Shown here in pieces: positions 1 through 8,940 of a stretch of DNA of 64,000 nt; position 1 is the first letter of the stretch, and each line of letters begins with the position of its first letter. The translations under genes were made by a program, and so were the position numbers. Source of the DNA: Paracidovorax avenae ATCC 19860 (lineage in GTDB: Bacteria; Pseudomonadota; Gammaproteobacteria; Burkholderiales; Burkholderiaceae_C); assembly GCF_000176855.2 (NCBI RefSeq), contig NC_015138.1, positions 3,720,001 through 3,784,000 on the forward strand, read 5' to 3'. Under the pieces are notes generated by a model that saw only the letters and a program-made list of their open reading frames with translations, ran no database searches and was not told the origin of the DNA.

Positions 1-835
1 CGACCTCGCGCTGCTGCACCAGCTTGCCGTCCCACAGGTCGAGCAACTGCTCGGCGAACGACTCGGCCATCTCTCCGCGGAACACCTTGCCGATCTGCTG
101 GAGCAACTGGTCCTTGCTGTCGGCGCCGAACATCTCCAGCGTCTGCTGGTTCACGTCGATGACGCGGATCTCCTGCATGCAGCGCGTGACGAACTCCGGA
201 TGCACCTTCAGGAACGTCTTGAAATCACGGATGCCCTGCGCGCGCACGTCGTCCAGCAGGCGCTTGACGCAGCTGAAGTCCTCCACCCACAGCGATACCG
301 GTGAATGCTCGAACAGGCCCCGCGCATACTGCTCGCTGCGCAGGAGTGCCGTGCTGGAGCGGATCTGGTCGGTGTTGTCCTCGAGCGAAATCAGCACGCG
401 GTCCCAGCGGTCCTCGTGTCCGGGCAGGATGCGGCCGCGGATATGCACATCGAGGCGGCGGCCGTCGAGCGCATAGTTGACCGTCTGGTTGGAGAATTCC
501 AGCGAACCGGACCACAGCTGCCGCAGCTCGGAGATCGCCTGCTCGAACATGTCGCCGCGGAACACCTGGTCCAGCGAGGCCAGCAGCGTGGCCTGGTCGG
601 GCGCGGCAAACAGCTCCAGCGTGCGCCGGTTCACCCGGAGCACCTTCAGGCTCGCGCCGTACTGCTGCATCCGCGCGGGGTCCTCGCGCACATAGGCCTC
701 GGCATCCACGACTCCCTCGCTGCGCCAGCCGTCGAGCAGCGACTTCAGCGCGCTGAAGTCCTCCAGCCACAGCGACACCGGGGCCAGGTCGAACATGTGT
801 TCAAAATCGTTGTCCGACGAGGGAGGGAAGGTCAT
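1..835 (-). CDS. Tandem PAS-like sensor protein (N-terminal 278 residues, runs off the left edge)
   Basis: This minus-strand frame is open from ATG at 835 to the window edge, so its C-terminus is missing. The visible part holds two homologous segments. Residues about 11-150 begin FEHMFDLAPVSLWLEDFS and residues about 160-278 begin LFEHSPVSLWVEDFS. Both continue through a conserved Val-Asn-Arg/Gln-x-Thr-Leu-Glu-Leu/Met-Phe stretch and a VFRGxM motif. This matches PAS-type sensory repeats in multi-domain signalling proteins (histidine kinases, diguanylate cyclases). The output domain lies outside the window, so the signalling reaction cannot be named. No signal peptide or membrane segment is seen, which suggests a cytoplasmic sensor. 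A GATAAT -10 element lies 40 nt upstream. Confidence 0.75.
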   Translation of the reverse strand, partial: MTFPPSSDNDFEHMFDLAPVSLWLEDFSALKSLLDGWRSEGVVDAEAYVREDPARMQQYGASLKVLRVNRRTLELFAAPDQATLLASLDQVFRGDMFEQAISELRQLWSGSLEFSNQTVNYALDGRRLDVHIRGRILPGHEDRWDRVLISLEDNTDQIRSSTALLRSEQYARGLFEHSPVSLWVEDFSCVKRLLDDVRAQGIRDFKTFLKVHPEFVTRCMQEIRVIDVNQQTLEMFGADSKDQLLQQIGKVFRGEMAESFAEQLLDLWDGKLVQQREV

Positions 836-875
836 TTTTCGGAGCACTCCGTGCATGTGGGCCCTGGGGAGGTGG

Positions 876-902
876 ATTATCGGACGCACCCGCGTCCGGC
901 AA
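876..902 (-). promoter_or_regulatory. Possible sigma-70 promoter of the PAS sensor gene
   Basis: On the minus strand GATAAT (876-881) is preceded 15 nt upstream by TTGCCG (897-902). It lies about 40 nt before the ATG at 835. The spacer is shorter than the usual 17, so the match is only fair. Confidence 0.35.
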
Positions 903-924
903 GCCCCACGCCGTGGCATGGACG

Positions 925-957
925 AAAAAAAGCCAGCCTCCAGGGCTGGCTTTTGCG
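925..957 (-). terminator. Rho-independent terminator after rhlE
   Basis: An 8-bp stem (AGCCAGCC at 931-938 pairing with GGCTGGCT at 944-951) is flanked by A7 on the left and TTTT on the right. Read from the minus strand it gives a stem followed by a run of seven T, placed 13 nt after the helicase stop codon. It could also act on the plus strand. Confidence 0.8.
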
Positions 958-969
958 GTCATGCGGACT

Positions 970-2817
970 TCAGCGGGCCGGACGTGCCGGACGCTTGCGC
1001 GCATCGTGCGGTGCGAACGACGGCTTGCCGCCGCCCGCGCCGGGCTTGGCAAAAGCCGGCTTGCGGGGCGCGAAATCACCACCCCGGCCACCGCCCTCGC
1101 CACGGCCGCCTCCGAAGCCGCCACGCGCCGGCTCGCCGAAGCCCTGCTTGCGGCCATAGCCATCGCCGTCGCGGCGCGGACCGAAGCCCCGCTGATCGTC
1201 GCGGGGTGCGAAACCGCGCTGGTCGTCCCGGGGAGCGAAGCCCCGGCTGTCATCGCGGCCACGGCCATGGCGATCGCCGAAACCACCGCGGCCGCCGCCA
1301 CCGTTCGGGCGGCGATCCCGGAAACCGCCACCGCCTTCGCGGCCGCGGCCGCCGAATTCCGGACGGGCTTGCGGCGCGCGCTGCTGCGGCTCCAGGCCGG
1401 CGATCACGTCGGTCTTGAACTGCTGGCGGCTGTAGCCTTCGATGTCGAAGATCTTGCGGCGGTCACGAAACTCGGCGAACGTGACGGCCAGGCCGTCGCG
1501 GCCGGCACGACCCGTGCGGCCGATGCGGTGCGTGTAATCCTCGGCCTTCATCGGCAGGCCGAAGTTGAAGACGTGGGTGATCGTGGGCACGTCGATGCCG
1601 CGGGCCGCCACGTCGGTGGCCACCAGGATCTGCACCTGGCCGTTGCGCAGTGCCATCAGGCGGCGGTTGCGCAGGCCCTGGCTGAGTGCGCCGTGCAGCG
1701 CCACGGCCGAGAAGCCTTCCTGCTGCAGGTCGTTGGCGAGGCCGTCACATTCCACCTGGGTGCTGGCGAACACGATGGCCTGGTTGATGGTGGTGTCACG
1801 CAGCCAGTGGTCCAGCAGCTTGCGCTTGTGCTGGGCGTTGTCGGCCCAGAACAGCGTCTGCTTGATGTTGGCGTGCTTTTCCTGCGGGGAATCGATCTGC
1901 ACCTTCTTCACCGATGCACCGCCGTCGTGCATGACGCGCATCGCCAGCTGCTGGATGCGGGGCGCGAAGGTCGCGCTGAACATCATCGTCTGCTTGCGCT
2001 GGCTGGTGAGCTCATTGATCTCGGCGAGGTCATCGGAGAAGCCGAGGTCCAGCATGCGGTCGGCCTCGTCCACCACCAGGAACTGCACCTGGTCGAGCTT
2101 GATCTGCATCGAGCGCTGCAGGTCCAGCAGGCGGCCGGGCGTCGCCACCACGAGGTCGGCGTTCTGCAGCTTGGCGATCTGCAGCTGGTAGGGGATGCCA
2201 CCCACCACGTTGGCCACGCGCAGGCCGCGGCAATGGCGCACGAGCTCGATGGCGTCGTGGGCCACCTGCTGGGCGAGTTCGCGGGTGGGGCACAGGATGA
2301 GCGCGCCGGGGGTCGCGGCCTTGAAGTGGCGCGGGTTGGTCGGGTCCTTGCGCTTGGCGCGCTTCGGAGCGGTCTCGCCGCGGGCGAGGGCTTCGGCCGC
2401 AGCGGCTTCGTATTCCGCACGGGCGGTTGCCTGCGCAGCGGCCTGCTGGCCGATCAGCGTGTGCAGCACGGGCAGCAGGAATGCCGCCGTCTTGCCGCTG
2501 CCGGTCTGGCTGGAGACCATCAGGTCGATGAACTTGCCCGCGTCAGCGCCAGCGCCCATGGCCAGGGGAATGGCACGCTCCTGCACGCCGGTGGGCTGGG
2601 TGTAGCCCAGGTCGGCCACGGCCTGCACGAGTTCAGGGGCCAGGCCCAGCTCGACGAAACCGTTGGGCACTGCCACGGTATCGGCCGCGACGGCCTCGGG
2701 AGCCACGGCGGTGGTGTCTGCGGCCACGGCCACGGGCGCAGCATGGGCTTCGGTTGCGGCCACGAAAGAGGTATCTGCAGGCGCGAAAGCGCCCTGCACT
2801 TGCAAAGTGTCGGTCAT
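970..2817 (-). CDS. rhlE: DEAD-box RNA helicase, RhlE group
   Basis: 615-residue ATP-dependent RNA helicase, expected to unwind structured RNA during ribosome assembly and mRNA turnover. All core motifs are visible in order: a Q-motif region (FVELGLAPEL..GVQERAIP), SQTGSGKT (motif I), PTRELAQQ (Ia), TPGRLLD (Ib), VDEADRMLDLGF (II), FSATF (III), and VATDVAARGID with HRIGRTGRAGR (V and VI). An Ala/Lys-rich insert of about 40 residues separates motifs I and Ia. The C-terminal 150 residues are an Arg/Gly-rich disordered tail with repeated Asp-Asp-Gln-Arg-Gly-Phe units, a type of RNA-binding tail common in this group. I chose the ATG at 2817 (MTDTLQ) over an upstream GTG at 2844. The 284-nt region upstream shows no other gene. 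Confidence 0.93.
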   Translation of the reverse strand: MTDTLQVQGAFAPADTSFVAATEAHAAPVAVAADTTAVAPEAVAADTVAVPNGFVELGLAPELVQAVADLGYTQPTGVQERAIPLAMGAGADAGKFIDLMVSSQTGSGKTAAFLLPVLHTLIGQQAAAQATARAEYEAAAAEALARGETAPKRAKRKDPTNPRHFKAATPGALILCPTRELAQQVAHDAIELVRHCRGLRVANVVGGIPYQLQIAKLQNADLVVATPGRLLDLQRSMQIKLDQVQFLVVDEADRMLDLGFSDDLAEINELTSQRKQTMMFSATFAPRIQQLAMRVMHDGGASVKKVQIDSPQEKHANIKQTLFWADNAQHKRKLLDHWLRDTTINQAIVFASTQVECDGLANDLQQEGFSAVALHGALSQGLRNRRLMALRNGQVQILVATDVAARGIDVPTITHVFNFGLPMKAEDYTHRIGRTGRAGRDGLAVTFAEFRDRRKIFDIEGYSRQQFKTDVIAGLEPQQRAPQARPEFGGRGREGGGGFRDRRPNGGGGRGGFGDRHGRGRDDSRGFAPRDDQRGFAPRDDQRGFGPRRDGDGYGRKQGFGEPARGGFGGGRGEGGGRGGDFAPRKPAFAKPGAGGGKPSFAPHDARKRPARPAR

Positions 2818-3101
2818 GTCTATGTTTCTCACACGAAGACGCACGCAGGCAAAGAGGCCTGCGCGGGCTCCGTCAATGGTTAAAAAACATCAACCATTCA
2901 ACGGAACCAGCGCCCGGATGTCGGGGCAGGTGAGCATTGGTGCGGAAGGTCGTGCTGCGCCTCAGGGGAGAGAATCGCAGCCGTCCGCGGCCCGGTGTGA
3001 AGGGGAGATGCACAAAATGCGCGTACCGGAAATTGCACCCGGCATTTCCGCGCAAGCTGGCTATTGTCGCACGATTCGGGTTTTCCCGCAACCGGCTGCG
3101 G

Positions 3102-3683
3102 TCAGGGCACCAGCAGGTGCTTGCGGTAGTGCGCCAGTTCCTCGATGGACTCGTGCACATCGGCGAGCGCGGTGTGCTTCTGCGCCTTCTTGAAGCTGGC
3201 GTACACCTCGGGCTTCCAGCGACGGGACAACTCCTTGAGGGTGCTCACGTCCACGTTGCGGTAATGGAAGAACGCCTCCAGCTTCGGCATGTAGCGCACG
3301 AGGAAGCGCCGGTCCTGGCCGATGCTGTTGCCGCACATGGGTGCCACGCCCTTGCGCACATAGCGTGCAAGAAACTCCAGGATGGCCTGCTCGGCTTCGG
3401 CTTCCGTGACCGTGGAGGCCCGCACCTTCTCGATGAGTCCGCTGCGTCCGTGCGTGCCCTTGTTCCAGGCATCCATGCCGTCGAGCAAGGCGTCGGACTG
3501 GTGGATGGCGAACACCGGCCCCTCCACCCGCGGCTCCAGTTCCGGGCCGGTCACCACGACGGCGATCTCCAGCAGGCGATCCTTCTCGGGATCGAGCCCC
3601 GTCATCTCGCAGTCGAGCCAGACGAAGTTCAGGTCGGATTTGGGAAGGACGGGAGGGACGGAGGCGGGGGCGATATCGGACAT
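3102..3683 (-). CDS. orn: Oligoribonuclease (3'-to-5' exoribonuclease for short oligoribonucleotides)
   Basis: 193 residues, slightly longer than the roughly 180 usual for Orn because of an N-terminal extension of about 15 residues. Orn degrades nano-RNAs, including pGpG from cyclic-di-GMP breakdown, to mononucleotides. The DEDDh catalytic signature is visible: Asp24 and Glu26 in WLDCEMTG, Asp in [11 protein letters not shown], and His/Asp in [10 protein letters not shown]. It is divergent from the M48 protease gene with a 75-nt gap and stands alone upstream of rhlE on the same strand. Confidence 0.95.
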   Translation of the reverse strand: MSDIAPASVPPVLPKSDLNFVWLDCEMTGLDPEKDRLLEIAVVVTGPELEPRVEGPVFAIHQSDALLDGMDAWNKGTHGRSGLIEKVRASTVTEAEAEQAILEFLARYVRKGVAPMCGNSIGQDRRFLVRYMPKLEAFFHYRNVDVSTLKELSRRWKPEVYASFKKAQKHTALADVHESIEELAHYRKHLLVP

Positions 3684-3758
3684 GGCCCGGATTGTCTCCC
3701 AAGGCGGAACGCCCCTGACGCCGCGATGCCGGTCCGCGAAGCCCTAAACTCCCGGTAC

Positions 3759-5087
3759 ATGCCTCCCGCCCCCGACACTGCCTCCTACTTCACCACGCCC
3801 GCCGGCCTGCTCACCGCGGCCTTCGCCCTGCTGCTGGCCGCCGGCCTGCTGGTGCGCTTCTGGCTCGCGTCCCGGCAGATCCGGTACGTCGCGCGCCACC
3901 GTGGCACCGTCCCGGAGCCGTTCGCCGGGCGCATTCCCCTCGCCGCCCACCAGAAAGCCGCGGACTACACCATCGCCAAGGCCCGCCTCGGCCTGCTGGA
4001 AGCCGCCCTGGGCGCCGCCGTGCTGCTGGGCTGGACGCTGCTGGGCGGGCTGAACGCCCTCAACCAGGCACTGCTGTCCGTGCTGGACGGCGGGATGGTG
4101 CAGCAGATCGCCCTGCTGGCAGCGTTCGCGCTGGTGAGCGGGCTCATCGACCTGCCCCTCGCGGCCTACCAGACCTTCGTGCTCGAGGAACGGTTCGGGT
4201 TCAACAAGACCACGCCGGGCCTCTGGCTCAAGGACCTCGCGCGGTCCACGCTGATGGGGGCCGCGATCGGGTTGCCGCTGGCCGCGCTGATCCTCTGGCT
4301 CATGGGAGCCGCAGGCGCGCTGTGGTGGCTGTGGGCCTGGGGCGCCTGGGTGGCCTTCAGCCTGGCGCTGATGGTGGTCTATCCGCTCTTCATCGCGCCG
4401 CTCTTCAACCGCTTCCAGCCGCTGGAGGACGAATCCCTCAAGGCCCGTGTCACGGCGCTCATGCAGCGCTGCGGCTTCGCGGCCAAGGGGCTGTTCGTCA
4501 TGGACGGCAGCCGGCGCAGCGCCCATGCCAACGCGTATTTCACGGGCTTCGGGGCCGCGAAGCGCGTGGTGTTCTACGACACCCTGCTGCGTCAGTTGCA
4601 GCCGGGCGAGGTCGAGGCCGTGCTCGCGCACGAGCTCGGCCACTTCAAGCACCGGCACATCACCAAACGCATGGTGGGCGTGTTCGCGATGGCGCTGCTC
4701 GGGTTCGCCCTCCTGGGCTGGCTCTCGGGGCAGACCTGGTTCTACGAGGGCCTGGGCGTGCAGCCCGCGGCCCTGCTCCCGGGCCAGCCCGCGGGCTCGG
4801 CCTCCAATGACGCGCTGGCGCTGCTGCTGTTCCTGCTGGCCACGCCCGTGCTGACCTTCTTCGTTTCGCCGGTTTTCGCCCAGCTCTCGCGCCGCGACGA
4901 ATTCGAGGCCGATGCCTATGCCATGGCGCAGGCCGAAGGCAGCGCCCTCGCCTCCGCGTTGCTCAAGCTCTACGAGGACAACGCCTCCACGCTCACGCCG
5001 GATCCGGTGTACGCGCGGTTCTACTACTCCCACCCGCCGGCCAGCGAACGGCTGGCCCGCATGCCCCTTCCCCAGCCATCGACATGA
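3759..5087 (+). CDS. Ste24-type M48 zinc metalloprotease, membrane-bound
   Basis: 442 residues. The N-terminal half has several hydrophobic helices, like the CAAX-protease N-terminal domain. The zinc motif HELGH is at 291-295 and the third ligand is expected at Glu381 in RRDEFEAD. Two more hydrophobic segments follow the HELGH helix, as in Ste24p. Bacterial homologues lack CAAX substrates and are thought to act in membrane-protein quality control, so the substrate here is unknown. I chose the ATG at 3759 because the family-like N-terminus begins there; the frame is open upstream but that part runs antisense to orn. The stop codon overlaps the next start (ATGA), which implies co-translation with the pterin dehydratase. 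Confidence 0.9.
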   Translation: MPPAPDTASYFTTPAGLLTAAFALLLAAGLLVRFWLASRQIRYVARHRGTVPEPFAGRIPLAAHQKAADYTIAKARLGLLEAALGAAVLLGWTLLGGLNALNQALLSVLDGGMVQQIALLAAFALVSGLIDLPLAAYQTFVLEERFGFNKTTPGLWLKDLARSTLMGAAIGLPLAALILWLMGAAGALWWLWAWGAWVAFSLALMVVYPLFIAPLFNRFQPLEDESLKARVTALMQRCGFAAKGLFVMDGSRRSAHANAYFTGFGAAKRVVFYDTLLRQLQPGEVEAVLAHELGHFKHRHITKRMVGVFAMALLGFALLGWLSGQTWFYEGLGVQPAALLPGQPAGSASNDALALLLFLLATPVLTFFVSPVFAQLSRRDEFEADAYAMAQAEGSALASALLKLYEDNASTLTPDPVYARFYYSHPPASERLARMPLPQPST

Positions 5088-5434
5088 CCTCTTCTTCCAT
5101 GCTCACCAAGAAAGACTGGTCCGCCCACGCACGCCGTGCGCTCAGCCCCACCGAGATCGTCACGCGCCTGGCGGACCTGCAGGGCTGGGCCCTGAGCGGC
5201 GACGGCGCCGCGGTCGCGATCGAGAAGACCTACCGCTTCGCGAACTACTACGAGACCATCTCGTTCGTGAACGCCGTCGCCTTCATCGCGAATGCGCAGG
5301 ATCACCACCCGGACCTGTCCGTGCATTACGACCGCTGCGTGGTTCGCCTGAACACCCATGACGTGAAGGGCATCTCCACCACCGACCTCGAATGCGCCGC
5401 GCGCTTCGACGCGCTGCTGGCGGCCTCCGAATGA
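5084..5434 (+). CDS. 4a-hydroxytetrahydrobiopterin dehydratase (PCD/DCoH family)
   Basis: 116 residues. It dehydrates 4a-hydroxytetrahydrobiopterin to quinonoid dihydropterin, recycling the cofactor of aromatic amino-acid hydroxylases. The family signature is visible in the second half: AQDHHPDLSVHYDRCVV followed by LNTHDVKGIS. The ATG overlaps the preceding protease stop by 4 bp, and rsgA follows after 18 nt, so the three genes look like one transcription unit. No phenylalanine hydroxylase lies nearby, so the physiological partner is elsewhere in the genome or the enzyme has a broader repair role. Confidence 0.92.
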   Translation: MTSSSMLTKKDWSAHARRALSPTEIVTRLADLQGWALSGDGAAVAIEKTYRFANYYETISFVNAVAFIANAQDHHPDLSVHYDRCVVRLNTHDVKGISTTDLECAARFDALLAASE

Positions 5435-5452
5435 CGGCCCGTCCGGCAAGCA

Positions 5453-6430
5453 ATGGCTGAGCGCTCGGGCCCCCTCGAAGGCCTGGTCGTGGCCAGCCAC
5501 GGCCGCCACTGCCTGGTCGAAAGCCCCGACGGCTCGCGGCGCATCTGCCATCCGCGCGGCAAGAAGAGCCAGGCGGTCGTCGGCGACCGCGTGCTCTGGC
5601 AGGCCCCGCCGCCTGGCCAGGGCGACGAAGGCACGATCGAGAAAGTGCTGGAGCGCCGCAATCTGTTCTACCGGCAGGACGAGATCCGCACCAAATCGTT
5701 CGCCGCCAACCTGGACCAGGTCCTGATCCTCATCGCCGCCGAGCCGGTGTTCTCCGAAAGCCAGCTCGCGCGCGCCTTGATCGCAGCGGAGGCCGAGCAC
5801 ATCGCTCCGGTCATCGCCCTCAACAAGAGCGACCTGGTGGAGCCCTTCGAGCGCGCCTGGCAGCGGCTCTGGCCCTACCGCCACATGTGCGGCGACGGCG
5901 CCGGCCGGCACCACTACCAGGTACTGCCGCTGTCGCTCACCCACTCGGCGGAGGTGGACCGTGCCGCGCTGCGCGAGCAGTTGCAGGGCAAGACCACGCT
6001 GGTCCTGGGGCCCTCCGGATCGGGCAAGAGCACGCTCATCAACCTGCTGGTCCCCCACGCATCCGCGGTGACGGGTGAAATATCCCAGGCGCTCAATTCG
6101 GGCCGGCACACCACCACCACGACCACGTGGTACTGGGTGGACCCGCAGGACCGCACCACCGCCCTGATCGACTCGCCGGGCTTCCAGGAGTTCGGGCTGC
6201 ACCACATCGGTGCCGCGGACCTGGCCCGGCTCATGCCGGACATCGGCCAGCACGCGGGCGAGTGCCGCTTCTACAACTGCACCCATCTGCACGAACCCGG
6301 CTGCGCCGTCATGGCGCACGTGGACGAGCCCGATGCCTCGCTGGTACCGGGTTCGGGCCGCATCGGTGCGAACCGCTACCAGATCTACCGCCAGCTGTAC
6401 GAGGAACTGAGCACGCATCGCCACTGGTGA
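5453..6430 (+). CDS. rsgA: Ribosome small-subunit-dependent GTPase A
   Basis: 325 residues. It is a circularly permuted GTPase that checks late 30S subunit maturation. The permuted order is visible: an OB-fold N-terminus, then G4 NKSD at 124-127, G1 GPSGSGKS at 186-193, a Thr-rich switch I region around 220-225, and G3 DSPGF at 240-244. The C-terminal zinc finger has Cys271, Cys276, His278 and Cys284. It is the third gene of the run starting at 3759. Confidence 0.96.
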   Translation: MAERSGPLEGLVVASHGRHCLVESPDGSRRICHPRGKKSQAVVGDRVLWQAPPPGQGDEGTIEKVLERRNLFYRQDEIRTKSFAANLDQVLILIAAEPVFSESQLARALIAAEAEHIAPVIALNKSDLVEPFERAWQRLWPYRHMCGDGAGRHHYQVLPLSLTHSAEVDRAALREQLQGKTTLVLGPSGSGKSTLINLLVPHASAVTGEISQALNSGRHTTTTTTWYWVDPQDRTTALIDSPGFQEFGLHHIGAADLARLMPDIGQHAGECRFYNCTHLHEPGCAVMAHVDEPDASLVPGSGRIGANRYQIYRQLYEELSTHRHW

Positions 6431-6472
6431 GCGGTGCAGCGGAGGGCCGGCGCCCGGGGCAGTGCCCAGGCC

Positions 6473-7465
6473 TCAGCCGAGCAGGCGGGCCAGGGTGAGC
6501 AGGGCGAGCAGCAGCATCCACACCACGACCGAGCGCCATACCAGGCCCACGACGCCGCGCAGGTGGGCCACCTCCGGCTCCCGGCCCGGCGTGCTGTCGC
6601 CACCGGCCGGCACAGGCTCGGGTGCCAGGACGCCCTCGCCCAGCGCGTCCTGGCGTGCCTGCAGGACTTCGCCACCGAGGCGCACGTTGATGGCACCAGC
6701 AGTGGCCGCGAGGATCACGCCATCGTTGTCGTTGGGAAAATGCTGCGCATGGAAGCGCCAGCCGTCGATGGCTTCCTCGAAGCTGCCCACCACGGCGAAG
6801 CTGAGGGCCGTGAGGCGCGCGGGCAGCCAGTCCACCACCGTCCAGGCCTGGGCGGAGGCGCGCTGCAGCGGCTCGCTGCCGGGATGCACGAGGCTGGCCC
6901 CGCGGCCTCCAGCCTTCCAGTAGCGGGAGACGAACTCCGCGAGCCGGTAGAACACCGCGCCCGCGGGCCCCAGGCCGAGGGCCGCCAGGATGGAGAACCA
7001 GGCCAGCACCCCGAAGACGTGCCGGTGCGCCGCGATCACCGAATACTCGATCACGTGCCGCACGATCTCGCTGCGCGGCAGCAGGCCCACGTCCACCTGC
7101 TGCCAGGCAGCCAGGCGGGCCCGGGCGGCGTCCTCGTCGCGCTCTTCCAGCGCATCCCGGATGTTCGTGAAATGGTGGCTGAACTGCCGGAAACCCAGCG
7201 TGAGATAAAGCACGGCGATGCTCCACACCACCGCCGCCGGCCAGCCGATGGCCACCATCAGCAGCCAGTGCACCCCCAGTACGGCCAGCGACGGCACGCA
7301 CACCGCGAGGGTCCATGCCACCCAGCCATGGTGCGGCTTGCCGGCATCGAAATTGCGGCTCACGGACAGCGCCCACGCGCGCACGCCGGCATGGATCGGG
7401 TTGCTGCGGGCCAGCGGGCGGGCCTGCTCTATCAGCAACGCCATGAGGATGGCAAAGAAGCTCAT
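6473..7465 (-). CDS. CobD/CbiB-family membrane protein
   Basis: 330 residues from ATG at 7465 (an in-frame ATG at 7477 would add four). The protein has hydrophobic segments near both ends and in the middle, and the motifs FSHHFTNIRDALEERDE and a region ending in hydrophobic WRSVVVWMLLLALLTLARL. This resembles the CobD/CbiB family. True members make adenosylcobinamide by attaching aminopropanol to cobyric acid. No other cobalamin gene is near, and this solitary form is common in Burkholderiales, so the activity is unproven. It is convergent with rsgA, with a 42-nt gap and no clear terminator. Confidence 0.7.
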   Translation of the reverse strand: MSFFAILMALLIEQARPLARSNPIHAGVRAWALSVSRNFDAGKPHHGWVAWTLAVCVPSLAVLGVHWLLMVAIGWPAAVVWSIAVLYLTLGFRQFSHHFTNIRDALEERDEDAARARLAAWQQVDVGLLPRSEIVRHVIEYSVIAAHRHVFGVLAWFSILAALGLGPAGAVFYRLAEFVSRYWKAGGRGASLVHPGSEPLQRASAQAWTVVDWLPARLTALSFAVVGSFEEAIDGWRFHAQHFPNDNDGVILAATAGAINVRLGGEVLQARQDALGEGVLAPEPVPAGGDSTPGREPEVAHLRGVVGLVWRSVVVWMLLLALLTLARLLG

Positions 7466-7534
7466 GCCGGCAATCATACTGGGCCGTAACCACAGGAAAC
7501 ACTGTGGCCCGACGTCTTCCGGCGCACCGCCCGC

Positions 7535-8254
7535 TCAGGCCAGCAGGAACCGGTAGAAATTGCGCAGCATGCCCGCCGTGGCACCCCAGATGAAGTGCGT
7601 CTTGCCCGTCGCCGGATCGGTGTAGGGCATGGAGAACCACTCGCGCCGGGCACCGCCGATGTCGAAGGCATGGCGCCGGTGGTTCGACGGGTCCAGCAGG
7701 AAGGCCAGCGGCACCTCGAAGATATCGGCCACTTCATAAGGGTTGGGCTGGAAGCTGCCTTCAGGGTGGACCAGCGCGACCACGGGCGTGACGAGGAAGG
7801 CCGTGCCGGTGGCATAGACGGGCAGCGTGCCCAGCACCTCCGCCCTGCCGCTATCGAGGCCCACTTCTTCGCGCGCCTCGCGCAGCGCTGCGGCGGCGGC
7901 GTCCGCATCGCCCGGATCGACGCGCCCGCCCGGGAAGGCCACCTGCCCCGAATGGTTGGACAGGTGCGCGGTGCGCTCCGTCAGCAGCACGGTCGGCTCA
8001 TCGCGCTGCATGATCGCCAGCAGCACGGCGGCATCGCGCGGCGCACGGGCCGTCATGGCCCGCTCGCGCAGCACGTCGGGTGTCCAGGACGGCGGCGCGG
8101 CGAAGCGCCGGCGCAGCGCCTCGGGCGTCCACGCAGCGGCCGGCACCGCGGGCAGGTGGCCGTCCGTCCCCAGCACCGGAGCAGTCCGGGGATCGAACCC
8201 TGGCAGGGCTGTCAGCGGCCCGGTGGCGGCCGCGGTGGATGGGGAAGAGGACAT
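7535..8254 (-). CDS. CoA pyrophosphatase-type Nudix hydrolase
   Basis: 239 residues from ATG at 8254 (MSSSPSTAAA); an in-frame ATG at 8284 would add ten. The Nudix helix reads GGRVDPGDAD followed by ALREAREEVGL, with Asp in place of the first Glu of the Nudix box. That substitution is normal for the CoA-diphosphatase branch (YeaB/NudL), which hydrolyses CoA and its derivatives to 4'-phosphopantetheine and 3',5'-ADP. It sits 69 nt upstream of the CobD-like gene on the same strand and probably shares its transcript. The N-terminal 60 residues are proline- and alanine-rich and poorly conserved-looking. Confidence 0.85.
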   Translation of the reverse strand: MSSSPSTAAATGPLTALPGFDPRTAPVLGTDGHLPAVPAAAWTPEALRRRFAAPPSWTPDVLRERAMTARAPRDAAVLLAIMQRDEPTVLLTERTAHLSNHSGQVAFPGGRVDPGDADAAAAALREAREEVGLDSGRAEVLGTLPVYATGTAFLVTPVVALVHPEGSFQPNPYEVADIFEVPLAFLLDPSNHRRHAFDIGGARREWFSMPYTDPATGKTHFIWGATAGMLRNFYRFLLA

Positions 8255-8322
8255 GCGTCGAGGTTCTACGGCGTGGGCGGACAAATGCGCGCCCCCGGGG
8301 GGGGGTGCAGTGCGGCGGCCAT

Positions 8323-8356
8323 GAAAAAAAGCCGCTACAGGACCCTGTAGCGGCTT
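8323..8356 (-). terminator. Rho-independent terminator after rplS
   Basis: A perfect 10-bp stem, GCCGCTACAG (8331-8340) pairing with CTGTAGCGGC (8345-8354), has a 4-nt loop. On the minus strand a run of seven T follows. It lies 27 nt past the rplS stop codon and ends the rpsP-rimM-trmD-rplS cluster. Confidence 0.9.
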
Positions 8357-8381
8357 CGGATGCCAGAGCGGCAGCCCGTCC

Positions 8382-8768
8382 TCAAGCGGCGGGAGCGGCA
8401 GCCTTGTTGACGCGCGAGGGCAGCTTTTCCTTGATGCGCGCGGACTTGCCGGAACGGTCGCGCAGGTAGTACAGCTTGGCGCGGCGGACGTCGCCGCGGC
8501 GCTTCACTTCGATGCTGGCGATCAGCGGGCTGTAGGTCTGGAACGTACGCTCCACGCCTTCGCCGCTGGAGATCTTGCGCACGGTGAAGCCGCTGTTGAG
8601 GCCGCGGTTGCGCTTGGCGATCACCACGCCTTCGTAGGCCTGCACGCGCTTGCGGGTGCCTTCCACGACGTTCACGCTCACGATGACGGTGTCGCCGGGC
8701 GCGAATTCGGGGATGGTCTTGTTCAAGCGGGCGATTTCTTCCTGCTCGAGGGTCTGGATCAGATTCAT
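8382..8768 (-). CDS. rplS: 50S ribosomal protein L19
   Basis: 128 residues from ATG at 8768, preceded by a good AGGAAAT ribosome-binding site. The longer upstream frame is discarded because family similarity starts at [12 protein letters not shown]. Recognisable L19 features are [30 protein letters not shown] and the C-terminal [29 protein letters not shown]19 sits at the 30S-50S interface. The gene is last in the rpsP cluster but has its own promoter (8913-8940) and a leader of about 140 nt. Confidence 0.97.
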   Translation of the reverse strand: MNLIQTLEQEEIARLNKTIPEFAPGDTVIVSVNVVEGTRKRVQAYEGVVIAKRNRGLNSGFTVRKISSGEGVERTFQTYSPLIASIEVKRRGDVRRAKLYYLRDRSGKSARIKEKLPSRVNKAAAPAA

Positions 8769-8912
8769 TGTGGATTTCCTTGCGATCATGGCCGCGCCAG
8801 GATTGGCAGGCGTCGGGATTGACGCATGGTGCTGAAGGGCTGCCCCGGCAGCCCTGAGGCCACCCATTGGAAGCGTCCGCCAGCGGCCGGACAGAGGATC
8901 GAAAAGCCTGCC

Positions 8913-8940
8913 ATTATAGCAAGCCGTTCAGTTTCGCCAA
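8913..8940 (-). promoter_or_regulatory. Internal promoter of rplS, overlapping the trmD stop codon
   Basis: On the minus strand a perfect TATAAT lies at 8913-8918, with TTGGCG (8935-8940) 16 nt upstream. The -10 box overlaps the trmD stop codon (8914-8916). The transcript would carry a leader of about 140 nt before rplS, containing a hairpin with GGGCTGC/GCAGCCC arms. Confidence 0.65.

Noticed and set aside
8180..8205. tRNA T-arm-like word GGGATCGAACCC on the plus strand
   Set aside because: It lies within the Nudix gene, encodes part of its proline-rich N-terminus, and no acceptor or anticodon stem can be formed around it.
8293..8310. Run of G residues before the Nudix gene
   Set aside because: A homopolymer in a GC-rich gap; no link to phase variation because it is outside any start region.
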